Source: Niastella vici (lineage in GTDB: Bacteria; Bacteroidota; Bacteroidia; Chitinophagales; Chitinophagaceae). From it: a stretch of DNA of 64,000 bases. Positions 33,698-42,931 of this stretch are shown piece after piece (the stretch's first letter is position 1; the number at the start of each line of letters is the position of its first letter). The stretch lies in NCBI RefSeq assembly GCF_002077945.1, contig NZ_LVYD01000073.1, forward strand, positions 1-64,000, given 5' to 3'. A program made the position numbers and the translations under genes. Below the pieces are notes generated by a model. The model was not told where the DNA came from and ran no database searches. It saw only the letters and a list, made by a program, of their open reading frames with translations.

Positions 33698-33817
33698 GTT
33701 TCGTTTCTGCAGCTTTTTGCGGCCAGTATATAACATAATTAAACAATGCAACCGTTTGCGTAATATTTTTAAACCAAAACAGCTTAAAAAAACTTAAACA
33801 TTTATTAAAACAACTTC

Positions 33818-33849
33818 TTTTCAAATAGTACATTTGGTTGCTAAGTTTG
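33818..33849 (+). promoter_or_regulatory. Promoter of the ECF/FecR/SusCD locus, close to the ATG
   Basis: TAAGTTTG at 33842-33849 with TTTT 20 bp upstream at 33818-33821. If the start point lies 4-6 bp after the -7 element, transcription begins at about the ATG (33856). A second -7-like box TACATTTG sits at 33829-33836. Confidence 0.45.
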
Positions 33850-33855
33850 CGCCAT

Positions 33856-34422
33856 ATGAATTTTCAACCAATTGTTCCCGATGACGGCGAGTTGTTGCTG
33901 CAGTTGAAAAAAGGGGACAGAATTGCTTTTGATGAAATTTTTAACCGGTTCGCCGATCCCATTCACACGTACATACGGTCACGGCTGAATGGGTCCGAAG
34001 AGGCCGATGATGTACTGCAGGAGGTTTTTATACGCCTGTGGAACAAAAGGCAGTCTATTGTCATCCATTCTTCTTTCCGCAATTATTTATATACCATTGT
34101 TCAGCATTGCATCAGCGATCACCAGCGGGCTTCAAAAAGAAAACGGTATACGTTAACGGCCGAAATGCCGGAACATACTGAAGGACGTCCCCTGCCCGAT
34201 GAACAGTATCAGTATAAACAGGCCATTTATTTTTGGAAAAGGGCTACCAGCAAGCTGCCCGGTCAAATGCGCAGAATTTATGCCATGAAGAACGAGGACC
34301 AGCTTTCTGTTAAGGAGATCGCTGCTGAATTACGGCTGAGCGAACAAACGGTCAAAAATCAATTGCATACTGCCGGACAACGCATTGTGAAAATGTTGCG
34401 GCAGGTGCAGCTGTTCATTTAA
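33856..34422 (+). CDS. ECF sigma factor of the SusCD locus (FecI-like)
   Basis: 188 residues from the ATG at 33856. Region 2 LLLQLKKGDRIAFDEIFNRF, then EADDVLQEVFIRLWNKRQSI, FRNYLYTIVQHCISDHQRAS; region 4 LPGQMRRIYAMKNEDQLSVK, EIAAELRLSEQTVKNQLHTA. This is the Bacteroidota RpoE/FecI-like group that pairs with FecR anti-sigma factors to control SusC/SusD operons. Next gene: FecR. A heptamer element begins 1 bp after its stop codon. Confidence 0.9.
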   Translation: MNFQPIVPDDGELLLQLKKGDRIAFDEIFNRFADPIHTYIRSRLNGSEEADDVLQEVFIRLWNKRQSIVIHSSFRNYLYTIVQHCISDHQRASKRKRYTLTAEMPEHTEGRPLPDEQYQYKQAIYFWKRATSKLPGQMRRIYAMKNEDQLSVKEIAAELRLSEQTVKNQLHTAGQRIVKMLRQVQLFI

Positions 34423-34423
34423 A

Positions 34424-34570
34424 GTTACCGGTTACCGGGTCCCGGTTTCCGGACAAAAAAATTCGGAACTCCCTATTATTGGCAGGCTGCTCATAATTCA
34501 AGTCCTGGCAACCGGCAACCGGCAACCGGCAACCGGCAACCGGTAACCGGCAACCGGTAACCGGTAACCC
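34424..34570. repeat. Heptamer inverted-repeat element A
   Basis: Left arm: four heptamers (GTTACCG twice, GGTCCCG, GTTTCCG; 34424-34451). Core 34452-34507. Right arm: nine heptamers of the complementary type (GCAACCG or GTAACCG; 34508-34570) in exact phase. It lies between the sigma and FecR genes, starting 1 bp after the sigma stop codon. Its core is homologous to that of element C (48441-48569) in opposite orientation. Confidence 0.9.
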
Positions 34571-34673
34571 CAAAATGACCAAATTGTTAACTCCCGCTTT
34601 TTTCTCCAATTCCTCTAGTACCAGTTTCTTTTTACGAGCGTCTATTAACCAACAATTAACCAAAGCTGTTTGC

Positions 34674-35525
34674 ATGCCCCGCCGATCAAAGCACCATAAG
34701 GATAATAAAGAAAACCAGGCCGATGAGCAATGGCTGCAGGCATGGGATTCGCCTGTGAACATCGGCATGCAAAAAAAGCAAGGGCTGCTAAACAGCATCA
34801 ACGATCGCATTGACAACCGCCAACGCCGCAGAAAACAGCTTTTTTTCATTGGCTTAAGTGCTGCTGCTGCCATGCTGGTGGCTTTATTTATTAAAATGCC
34901 AGGCGGGGGCCTGCAACCGGACAAAGATCCCTGGCAGGAGCTGGCCAGCAACGACAGTTCAAAAAAGATCCTGCTTGAAGATGGATCGGTGTTATGGCTG
35001 GCGCCTTATTCAACTGTAAAGGTGCATACTGATTTTTCGAAACAGCGCAGCACCATGCTCATGAAAGGAACGGCTTTTTTCAGTGTGGCCAAAGATGCGC
35101 AGCATCCCTTTACCATAGGTGTTAACCGGCAAATGGTAACTGTTGTGGGAACGGCATTTACCATTCGAAAAATTGATTCGGTTGACCTGCAGCTGACCGT
35201 AAAGGAAGGTAAGGTGGCGCTGAATAATACCAGTGGAAACAAACTGGTGACCGCCGGCCAGCAGGTACTTACAGCACGGGCGGTAACCGGTTCGTTGCAA
35301 ATAATTGATCCTGATGCGGCCGACTGGTGGTTGCAACAACAGGTACGGCTACAGAATATTCCATTGGAAGAATTGCTTAACAGAATAGAAACATATTACC
35401 AGGTGAAGCTGACGCATGGCACTATTAAAAAGAATAATAAAGTAACGCTTACCTGGGACCTGACGATACCATTGAACGAGAACCTGGCGGTACTGAACAC
35501 ATTGACCGGCTTAAATATCCACTAG
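34674..35525 (+). CDS. FecR-family anti-sigma factor
   Basis: 283 residues from the ATG at 34674 (MPRRSKHHKDNKENQADEQW). Cytoplasmic N-terminus with DEQWLQAWDSP, one membrane segment (about 57-75), then the periplasmic FecR domain (SKKILLEDGSVLWLAPYSTV, FFSVAKDAQHPFTIGVNRQM, VVGTAFTIRKIDS, VKEGKVAL) and a C-terminal DUF4974-like domain (LQNIPLEELLNRIETYYQVK). It should relay SusC occupancy to the sigma factor. An in-frame ATG at 34575 would add 33 residues and cannot be excluded. Confidence 0.88.
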   Translation: MPRRSKHHKDNKENQADEQWLQAWDSPVNIGMQKKQGLLNSINDRIDNRQRRRKQLFFIGLSAAAAMLVALFIKMPGGGLQPDKDPWQELASNDSSKKILLEDGSVLWLAPYSTVKVHTDFSKQRSTMLMKGTAFFSVAKDAQHPFTIGVNRQMVTVVGTAFTIRKIDSVDLQLTVKEGKVALNNTSGNKLVTAGQQVLTARAVTGSLQIIDPDAADWWLQQQVRLQNIPLEELLNRIETYYQVKLTHGTIKKNNKVTLTWDLTIPLNENLAVLNTLTGLNIH

Positions 35526-35604
35526 AAATTCCTTATCACACACCCATTTTTTGCGCTGCTGAAAAGCGGACAGGTATTGTATTGTTTATAATGTAAATGA
35601 AAAT

Positions 35605-38600
35605 ATGGAAACCGTAAAACCAACCAAAAATCTTACTGCGCTTTTACTGGTGTTGATAGCAGGGATCCTTAACCTGCAGGCACAAACAGTAAATGTACAT
35701 TACCGGCACGCGGCCGGTAACCTCGCTGCAATTGCCGAGGATTTTGGCCGGCAGTTTAAAGTGCAGCTGGCTTATGCAAATGATGAACTGGCCGGGGTAA
35801 ATGTGCCTGGCGCTTCTTATGAAGCAGGCAGTGTGGGTGAGTTGTTAAATAAAGTACTGGCGCCCGGCGGTTTTAACGCCATCGCGAGCGGAAACAGCTG
35901 GGTGATCAAAAAAAGCGATGCTCCTAAAAAAGCGCCCACGATGGTATTGAAAGGTATTGTCACTGAAGGTGGGGCTCCTCTTCCGGGGGCTACTGTAATT
36001 ATTAAGCAGGATGGGCAGAAGAATGTGGTAGCCATTGCTGATGACAATGGCCGTTTCAGTAAAACCCTGCCGGTAATATCAGAAGGAACTATTGAGATCT
36101 CTGCTGTTGGCTATCAGCCGTTGAGAAAAAAATTCGCTGCCGAAGCGCAACAGTCATTAAGCCTTGTGCTGAATAAAGATGACCAGCAAATGCAGAATGT
36201 GGTAGTAACTGCATTAGGTATCAAAAAATCAGAAAGATCGTTGGGCTATGCGCTTACAAAAGTAGATAGCACGCAGCTTACCCAGGCGGCAAGTTTAAAC
36301 TGGACGGATGCGCTCTCCGGAAAAGTAGCCGGGTTGAACCTTATCCGTTCCGGTTCGGGCCCCGCCGCTTCGAGCAAAATTATTCTCCGGGGCGAAAACA
36401 ACCTTACCGGCGATAATGAAGCCCTCATAGTAGTGGATGGTGTGGTGATCAACAATAGTAGTGGTAAACGCTCTGCAGCCAAAGGCGACGCGGTTTATGC
36501 TACAAACTCCGACAACCTGCCAGCTGATTATGGCAGCTCATTAAACGACATCAACCCGCAGGATATAGAAAGCGTTTCAGTATTGAAAGGGCCTGCTGCG
36601 GCTGCCCTGTATGGACAGCGGGCGGCAAACGGCGCTATCATTATCACCACCAAAGCGGCAGCCCAGAAAAAGAAAGGCCACTTTAACGTTCGTTACACAA
36701 TGAACGGAAACATTGAGCAGGTAAACAGATACCCTGAGCTGCAATATGAATATGGCCAGGGCCTGGGTGGGGCTCAATATTATTCTTACGGCGCCACCGA
36801 AGATGGCGCCAGCACCAGCGGTACCAGCTCTGCTTATGGGCCAAAGTTCGACGGGCAATCGTTCTATCAGTACGACCCTGTTCGCCAGGCAGTGGGTTTA
36901 GAGCGCACTCCCTGGAAGGCTTATGACAACATCAATGATTTTTGGAATACAGGAACCGACCTCAAACACAACCTCAGCATAGACGGTAGACTGGGTACTA
37001 CAGGTGTTCGGGTGAGCCTTGGTACAGAAAACGACAATTGGATCGTTCCCAATACAGGTTTCAAGCGTAGTAACATAGCATTAAGCACCACTTCGGACAT
37101 TACCAAAAAATTAAAACTTTCTACCAAAATAAACTACGGTTACAGAACCAGCGATAACCTGCCTGCAGCAGGATATGGAAATCAGTCCTTAATGTACTGG
37201 TACATTTTCTGGCAACCCAGCGCCGATTATAACTGGTTGCGAAATTACTGGCGCGGTTCAGAAGGCAGTATTTACTCAGATACCAACATGTACAAGATCA
37301 TTCAGTATCCCTTCTCCTCATTTCCTGAAAACCCATTTGCAGTCGTAAATGAGTTTTTGAACAAAACAAGAAGGAACAACATAACAGGGAACGTAACACT
37401 GAATTATCAGCTTACCAAAGAACTGAGCCTCATGTTGCGTGGCAACCTTGACTGGATGAACGATAAACGTGAACAGGACCGCCCTTACGATGCAGGCACC
37501 CGCCTCATCAAAGGTTCTGTAAGAAAACAAAGCATCTATTCGCAGGAAAAGAGTTACGACTTCATGGCCAGGTATCTCAAAGACATAAATAAAGACGTAA
37601 AATTGGGTGTAACCCTTGGTGGCAGCCAGTTAAAAAATACGTATGACAAAAAAGATATCAGGGCCGATGGATTAAGATATCCCGTGTTCCCAGACTCATT
37701 GAAAGGCAGCTCACCTTATTCGCAGATATATAACCCGGACAACAACCTGTATGGATTGACTTATTACCCCGATACTAGCCGTTACCAGATCAACAGTTTT
37801 TACGGGATCATAAATGCCACCTATAAAAATTATCTGTTTGCAGAGATCACTGCCCGGCAGGACTGGAGTAGCGTATTGGCCACTCCGAAAAGAACGAACC
37901 CCGTAGGGTTTTTCTATCCTTCAATTAACACCAGTTTCATTTTGTCGGAAGTGGCCAAGCTGCCAACTTTTATCAACTATGCCAAGCTAAGGGCTTCGGT
38001 TGCAGGTGTTGGTAGCGGTGGTACCACAGCTTTCCTGACTTCCTATACATACCATTATGCAGTAACCGGTGGTTATTATCCGGATAGCGCTGTAACAAGT
38101 CCAACAACTTTACCCAACGTCAATTTAAAACCACAGTTTACCACCACCTTCGAACTGGGTACAGAACTGCAGTTTTTCAACGGCAGATTGGGGTTAGATA
38201 TGGCCGTTTATTTTGGAAATACCACCAACCAGATCTTCACCAGAACGGTAGATGCGTCTTCAGGTTACAATTTTGCCTATATCAATGCGGGAAGAGTAAG
38301 GAACAATGGGATGGAAATACAGCTTAATGCCAAACCCATTGCAAGCGCTAAAGGTTTTAACTGGAGCCTTTATGGAACTTTTTCTTTCAACCAGAACAAG
38401 ATCATGTCAATGCCCGATAGTTCGGTGTTGCTGCGGGCCGGCAACATAGCCAGCGGTCAAATAGTGGCTTCGGTTGGTGGCAGCATGGGCGATCTGTATG
38501 GCCTGGGTTATCAACGCAGTCCCGACGGGCAGGTGATCTTTGACGCTACCACGGGCTTTCCAAAGATCACTGATAACATCATTTACCTCGGGAACACAAT

Positions 38601-39138
38601 ACCTAAATACAGATTCAGTCTTGGCAATACCTTCCGCTATAAGAACTTCAATTTAAACCTGCTCTTCGATGCACAGGTGGGCGCTGTGGCTTACTCGCTT
38701 ACCCATTACAAACTGGCCGAACAGGGCAAATTGAAAAGTACATTACCGGGCAGGTACAATGGTATTATCGGTAACGGTGTGGTACAAAACCCCGATGGAA
38801 GTTTCCGCAAAAACGATGTGGTGGCTACCGATATCGACCAGTATTATCAATATAGCATTGGCAGCTACAATGCAGAGGGAAGCACCTTTAGTACCGACTT
38901 TGTAAAATTCCGCGAAGCCTCTTTAAGCTATGCCTTTAAGCCCACGTTGCTTAAAAAGATCGGGTTAACGGCAGCAAGCGTTGGAGTTTACGGGCGCGAC
39001 CTGTTCATTTGGTCACCCTGGCCAATATTCGATCCTGAGTTTGGCACCCTGGCCGGGTCAGACATTGTAAGAGGTTTTGAAACCGGGCAGTTTCCTTCAA
39101 CCCGCAGCATGGGCTTCACGGTAACAATCGGGTTATAA
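35605..39138 (+). CDS. SusC/RagA-type TonB-dependent receptor with STN domain
   Basis: 1177 residues. Signal peptide to ~27 (LTALLLVLIAGILNLQAQ), STN (secretin/TonB short N-terminal) domain ~30-100 (LAAIAEDFGRQFKVQLAYAN), carboxypeptidase-regulatory-like domain ~115-195 (LKGIVTEGGAPLPGATVIIK), plug with NVVVTALGIKKSERSLGYAL and VLKGPAAAALYGQRAANGAI, then a long barrel ending TRSMGFTVTIGL. The STN domain is the part that signals through FecR to the sigma factor. Transports an oligosaccharide or other nutrient together with SusD. The substrate cannot be read from the sequence, though the neighbouring beta-helix protein suggests a pectin-like glycan. Confidence 0.93.
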   Translation: METVKPTKNLTALLLVLIAGILNLQAQTVNVHYRHAAGNLAAIAEDFGRQFKVQLAYANDELAGVNVPGASYEAGSVGELLNKVLAPGGFNAIASGNSWVIKKSDAPKKAPTMVLKGIVTEGGAPLPGATVIIKQDGQKNVVAIADDNGRFSKTLPVISEGTIEISAVGYQPLRKKFAAEAQQSLSLVLNKDDQQMQNVVVTALGIKKSERSLGYALTKVDSTQLTQAASLNWTDALSGKVAGLNLIRSGSGPAASSKIILRGENNLTGDNEALIVVDGVVINNSSGKRSAAKGDAVYATNSDNLPADYGSSLNDINPQDIESVSVLKGPAAAALYGQRAANGAIIITTKAAAQKKKGHFNVRYTMNGNIEQVNRYPELQYEYGQGLGGAQYYSYGATEDGASTSGTSSAYGPKFDGQSFYQYDPVRQAVGLERTPWKAYDNINDFWNTGTDLKHNLSIDGRLGTTGVRVSLGTENDNWIVPNTGFKRSNIALSTTSDITKKLKLSTKINYGYRTSDNLPAAGYGNQSLMYWYIFWQPSADYNWLRNYWRGSEGSIYSDTNMYKIIQYPFSSFPENPFAVVNEFLNKTRRNNITGNVTLNYQLTKELSLMLRGNLDWMNDKREQDRPYDAGTRLIKGSVRKQSIYSQEKSYDFMARYLKDINKDVKLGVTLGGSQLKNTYDKKDIRADGLRYPVFPDSLKGSSPYSQIYNPDNNLYGLTYYPDTSRYQINSFYGIINATYKNYLFAEITARQDWSSVLATPKRTNPVGFFYPSINTSFILSEVAKLPTFINYAKLRASVAGVGSGGTTAFLTSYTYHYAVTGGYYPDSAVTSPTTLPNVNLKPQFTTTFELGTELQFFNGRLGLDMAVYFGNTTNQIFTRTVDASSGYNFAYINAGRVRNNGMEIQLNAKPIASAKGFNWSLYGTFSFNQNKIMSMPDSSVLLRAGNIASGQIVASVGGSMGDLYGLGYQRSPDGQVIFDATTGFPKITDNIIYLGNTIPKYRFSLGNTFRYKNFNLNLLFDAQVGAVAYSLTHYKLAEQGKLKSTLPGRYNGIIGNGVVQNPDGSFRKNDVVATDIDQYYQYSIGSYNAEGSTFSTDFVKFREASLSYAFKPTLLKKIGLTAASVGVYGRDLFIWSPWPIFDPEFGTLAGSDIVRGFETGQFPSTRSMGFTVTIGL

Positions 39139-39179
39139 TTATTGTGTAAAAATCTTATCAATAATAAAAGAATAAACGG

Positions 39180-40745
39180 ATGAGAAAGCAATTATATATA
39201 GCATGTTTGGTTTTGGTGGCAATGTCAACAGGCTACTCATGCAAAAAGGGATTTGAGGAGCTGAACACAGATCCGATCAATATTCTCGAAACAACTCCAG
39301 ACAAGTTGCTGGCTCCTGCCCTGGTAAACTCCATTTGGCCCGGCATGAGCCGCAACAGAAGCTTTAACAACGAATTGATGCAGGTCACCGTATCGCAAAG
39401 CGATGGTGATAATACCGTGTTCAGGTATGCTTTCAAGAGTAGCATGAGTGACTATTTATGGAATGCCTGGTATGTGCAACTGACAAACTTTAAACAGGTA
39501 GACAGCCTGGCACGCACAGAAAAGATCTCCAATGCCAGTTACCAGGGTATTGGAAAAATAGGCAAGGTATGGCTGTTCTCTATGCTTACAGATATTTATG
39601 GTGATATTCCTTACTCCCAGGCCCTGCAGGGCGATCAGGGAAATGTAGTGCCGGCTTTTGACAGGCAGAAAGACATTTATCTTAATATGTTCAACCAGTT
39701 GGAAGCTGCCAACAGCCTGCTTGCTTCGGGCGCTTCTATCACTGTTTCGAGTGATCCCGTATACAAAGGAGATGTAGCTAAATGGAGAAAATTTGGCAAT
39801 TCATTATATCTGCGTTTATTGTTGCGCGTATCGGGTAAAACAGAAGTGCAACAGCAATGTATCTCAAAAATAAAACAGATCGTAGAAAACCCTTCCCAAT
39901 ATCCGATCTTTCAAAGCAATGCCGACTGTGCGAGAATAATCTGGAACGGCGGCACCAGTACTACCGATCCTTATACCTCGCCTTATGTAGGCGGAATTCG
40001 CGCGCAGGATTTTCGCGCCCCGGCTATTTGCAGTTTCTTTTTAGACAATTTGATTACCTGGGCCGACCCGCGTTACGTTTCTTCCACTCCGTATGGATCG
40101 GGCAGCATTGGCCGTTTCGGTATTGCGCAGGCCAGTGGCGGCGGATGGTATGGTGTAAAAAGTGGTTACCTGCCCGGTACAGGTGATTTAAAAGGTTGCT
40201 ATTTTCAAAGCTATGATAACTCCAGCACCGGTGGTACCTGGTCGCTTCAGCAAAATTGGTATACCGGTATTATCATGCAATATGCCGAAGTACAATTCAT
40301 ACTGGCCGAAGCGGCTGCAAAGGGATGGATCACCGGCGATGTAAAAACCTTTTGGTACCAGGGCATAGCATCTGCCATCAATTATTGGGTACCCAACTTT
40401 CCTGAAAGTATTACTTCTACCGAATTTACCAACCATTTGACCAACCTCAGCGCTGCCAGTGAAATTTGGGATGATAATCTTTCTTTAGATAGTAAAATGG
40501 AATTGATCCACTTACAGAAATACTATGCACTGTTTATGACCGATCTGCAACAGTGGTTTGAATACAGGCGCACCGGGCATCCTGTTTTGCCCAAAGGACC
40601 AGGATTGCAAAACAACGGCGTAATGCCGGCCCGGCTGGTATACCCTGTGTATGTACAGGCTGCCAACCCTTCAAACTATAAAGCTGCGGTAGCTGCAATG
40701 GGCCCCGATGAAATATACACCAATGTATGGTGGCAGCAACCTTAA
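39180..40745 (+). CDS. SusD/RagB-family surface lipoprotein
   Basis: 521 residues. Lipoprotein signal ending GYSC (lipidated Cys21), then KKGFEELNTDPINILETTPD, typical of the SusD-like_2 group. TPR-like helices (GIGKIGKVWLFSMLTDIYGD, then IPYSQAL; MQYAEVQFILAEAAAKGWI) form the scaffold. It begins 41 bp after susC and acts as the substrate-binding lid. Confidence 0.92.
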   Translation: MRKQLYIACLVLVAMSTGYSCKKGFEELNTDPINILETTPDKLLAPALVNSIWPGMSRNRSFNNELMQVTVSQSDGDNTVFRYAFKSSMSDYLWNAWYVQLTNFKQVDSLARTEKISNASYQGIGKIGKVWLFSMLTDIYGDIPYSQALQGDQGNVVPAFDRQKDIYLNMFNQLEAANSLLASGASITVSSDPVYKGDVAKWRKFGNSLYLRLLLRVSGKTEVQQQCISKIKQIVENPSQYPIFQSNADCARIIWNGGTSTTDPYTSPYVGGIRAQDFRAPAICSFFLDNLITWADPRYVSSTPYGSGSIGRFGIAQASGGGWYGVKSGYLPGTGDLKGCYFQSYDNSSTGGTWSLQQNWYTGIIMQYAEVQFILAEAAAKGWITGDVKTFWYQGIASAINYWVPNFPESITSTEFTNHLTNLSAASEIWDDNLSLDSKMELIHLQKYYALFMTDLQQWFEYRRTGHPVLPKGPGLQNNGVMPARLVYPVYVQAANPSNYKAAVAAMGPDEIYTNVWWQQP

Positions 40746-40765
40746 GTGAATCAACTATAAAAATT

Positions 40766-42385
40766 ATGAAGATGAAAAATTCATTATATCTTTTATTGGT
40801 CATAAGCATAGCTGTGACTGTAAACAGTTGCACTAAAACATACAAAAATTATCCGGGAGGCGAGCCTAACGCAATCGTTTCTATTCTGGATATTCGGCCG
40901 CTTTATAAAGGACAGGATATTATTCTTTCGAAAGATAATCTGTATGGTGGTTCCAAACTGGCCGGGGTAGTTATATCGGACCATATCGAGAAAAATCTTC
41001 CCGATGGCTTGCTGGTGGTGCAGGATAGCCGCCGCCTGAGTACGCTGAAAGGTATTTCTATAGACATTGGCGGTGCTGCTGCCAACTACCATCCGGGCGA
41101 CTCGGTAGTGGTAGAAATTGCCGGGGGTACGTTAACCCGTAAAAATGGCATTTTAACCATTACAGGCCTTACAGAATTGAACGTTACTAGTAAGGGTAAA
41201 GGAGTGGTTGCCATAAACGCGATAACAGTTGCTCAGTTACTGGCTAATCCCGACAACTATGAAAGCTCGCTTTGCCTCATTAATAAAGCCAGTTTCAATC
41301 CCTCTTTGAAATCAGGAGAAACGATAGGTGGGGCTAAACCGGTCAATGATGGTTTTGGCGACCTTGTTCTTTATACTGATGCTGGTACAAGCTATGCCAA
41401 AAATGCACCTTATGCGCTGGCCGCTTATGTAGGCATTCCATTTGGTACTGCTGACGGACCTGTACAGTTAAGAACAAGGAACGTATATGATATAGTGAAT
41501 ATGGGATCTTCTGCACAGGAGCTTCTTATAACCGGATACCAGAGCGACCCTAAAGGTGGCGACGGTGGTTATGAATACGTACAAATGATGGCTACGAAAG
41601 ATATAGACTTTACAGTTACTCCTTACAGCATTGTATTTAGCGCCAATGCAGGCACTAACAGTTCTGCCACCCCGCTCGATGCCGGCTGGGCTACAGGTGG
41701 GCAGCGTACCATTAAATGGAACATTACAACAGGCAGTGTACAAAAGGGGAAGTTCTTTTATTTTGGTTTCCAGGGTAAAAAGATCAATGGTTCATTAGGC
41801 ACGTATTCTTTTCCGGCCAGCGCAAACTATTATCAGAAAACATTTACTACCACCGGTACAAACCCCAATAAAGGAGATGGCGGGCTGGTTCGCGCCAGTG
41901 CGTTTAGCACCTCAGGCCCCTGGGCCAACAGTGGAAACACTTGTGGGGTAGCAATATTTAAAGGAACTACTGTTACCGAAACTTCGGTGCCCGAAGATGT
42001 ATTGTTTATGGCAACAGGTGGAGGCGCCGCTATTTATGACGTAACTAAAACGCCCATATTAGGGTACAGGATCTGTAATAACGACTGGTACTCTATGTAT
42101 TCGGTAAGTATTGACCCCGTTACTTACAGGCCTGCGATAACTCCTTATCTGTATTATCGTTCCAATGGCAATACCGCCAGTGCGGCGTATCCATTTAATG
42201 AAGCGCACCCGGCCGGATCTACTGCTTCCGATGCCGGCTTGTATAGCATGATGGGTGGTGTATATAATATTACCCTTGGCCGGTGGACAACCGCCCGTAA
42301 ACAGGTGATCGTGGAATTGTTTCAGGCTACTGCTACTATCGATACATTAGAATTGCATTCCAGTGTAACAAAGCTGGTTGAGTAA
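40766..42385 (+). CDS. DUF5689-type lipoprotein, third gene of the SusCD operon
   Basis: 539 residues from the ATG at 40766. Lipobox VNSC, then TKTYKNYPGGEPNAIVSILD, a usual opening of these proteins. Residues ~60-260 fit DUF5689 (GVVISDHIEKNLPDGLLVVQ, SIDIGGAAANYHPGDSVVVE, LTRKNGILTITGL). The C-terminal half is a beta-sandwich (GYQSDPKGGDGGYEYVQMMA, GKFFYFGFQGKKINGS) of unknown fold. It is likely a surface glycan-binding or accessory protein of the receptor pair. Confidence 0.78.
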   Translation: MKMKNSLYLLLVISIAVTVNSCTKTYKNYPGGEPNAIVSILDIRPLYKGQDIILSKDNLYGGSKLAGVVISDHIEKNLPDGLLVVQDSRRLSTLKGISIDIGGAAANYHPGDSVVVEIAGGTLTRKNGILTITGLTELNVTSKGKGVVAINAITVAQLLANPDNYESSLCLINKASFNPSLKSGETIGGAKPVNDGFGDLVLYTDAGTSYAKNAPYALAAYVGIPFGTADGPVQLRTRNVYDIVNMGSSAQELLITGYQSDPKGGDGGYEYVQMMATKDIDFTVTPYSIVFSANAGTNSSATPLDAGWATGGQRTIKWNITTGSVQKGKFFYFGFQGKKINGSLGTYSFPASANYYQKTFTTTGTNPNKGDGGLVRASAFSTSGPWANSGNTCGVAIFKGTTVTETSVPEDVLFMATGGGAAIYDVTKTPILGYRICNNDWYSMYSVSIDPVTYRPAITPYLYYRSNGNTASAAYPFNEAHPAGSTASDAGLYSMMGGVYNITLGRWTTARKQVIVELFQATATIDTLELHSSVTKLVE

Positions 42386-42391
42386 TACTTT

Positions 42392-42511
42392 GAAGTAGGA
42401 GGTAGGAAGTATGAAGTAAGATGTTTCCAATATTCGAGACTCGAAATAAATGGCGAGGCTCTGCATTCAGGAGTTTCTTACTTCTTACCTCTTACTTCCT
42501 ACTTCGTATTT
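42392..42511. repeat. Heptamer inverted-repeat element D
   Basis: Left arm GAAGTAG-GAGGTAG-GAAGTAT-GAAGTAA (42392-42419). Right arm CTTACTT-CTTACCT-CTTACTT-CCTACTT-CGTATTT (42477-42511). Core with CGAGACTCG and AATAAATGGCGAG. It fills the gap between convergent genes, touching the stop codon at 42512. The core is homologous to that of element E (62291-62400). Confidence 0.88.
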
Positions 42512-42883
42512 CTAATCACCCGTAGGCACAATCTCACTCGTTTCTACCATTAACATCACTGTTTTTACCAGCGCCCGTGTTCTGTGTACAATACCTTTTG
42601 AAATGGTAAATCCTTCCCAGGGATTTAATGCAACTGTTCTGTCTTCGAGATCGATGAGCAACTGTCCCTCCAGCACAAAGAAGAATTCATCGTCGTTATC
42701 GTGTTTATGCCAGTGGTACTCCCCTTCTATAATGGCCACGCGTACCACGCTGTTGTTTACCTGGGTAAGTGTTTGGTTGAACCATTTGTGCTGATTTTCT
42801 TTCACGATGGCAGGCACATCAATGAGCTGCAGGTGATCGTACTTAACATTGAGCCGGGTATCGTAGGGATAGTTATTTTCCAT
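42512..42883 (-). CDS. Cupin-domain protein
   Basis: 123 residues. Metal-binding cupin motif 1 EYHWHKHDNDDEFFFVLEG and motif 2 PWEGFTISKGIVHRTRALV are complete. General small cupin, possibly sugar-related like KdgF given its place beside the receptor operon and a pectinase-like gene, but this is only a guess. Confidence 0.82.
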   Translation of the reverse strand: MENNYPYDTRLNVKYDHLQLIDVPAIVKENQHKWFNQTLTQVNNSVVRVAIIEGEYHWHKHDNDDEFFFVLEGQLLIDLEDRTVALNPWEGFTISKGIVHRTRALVKTVMLMVETSEIVPTGD

Positions 42884-42931
42884 ATGTGTAGCTTTTCAGT
42901 AAATATACCGATAAACTATGGATAGGGACTG

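Noticed and set aside
34415-34951. Minus-strand frame across heptamer element A with repeated LPVAGCR
   Set aside because: The repeat peptide comes from translating the heptamer tract; the rest is antisense to fecR.
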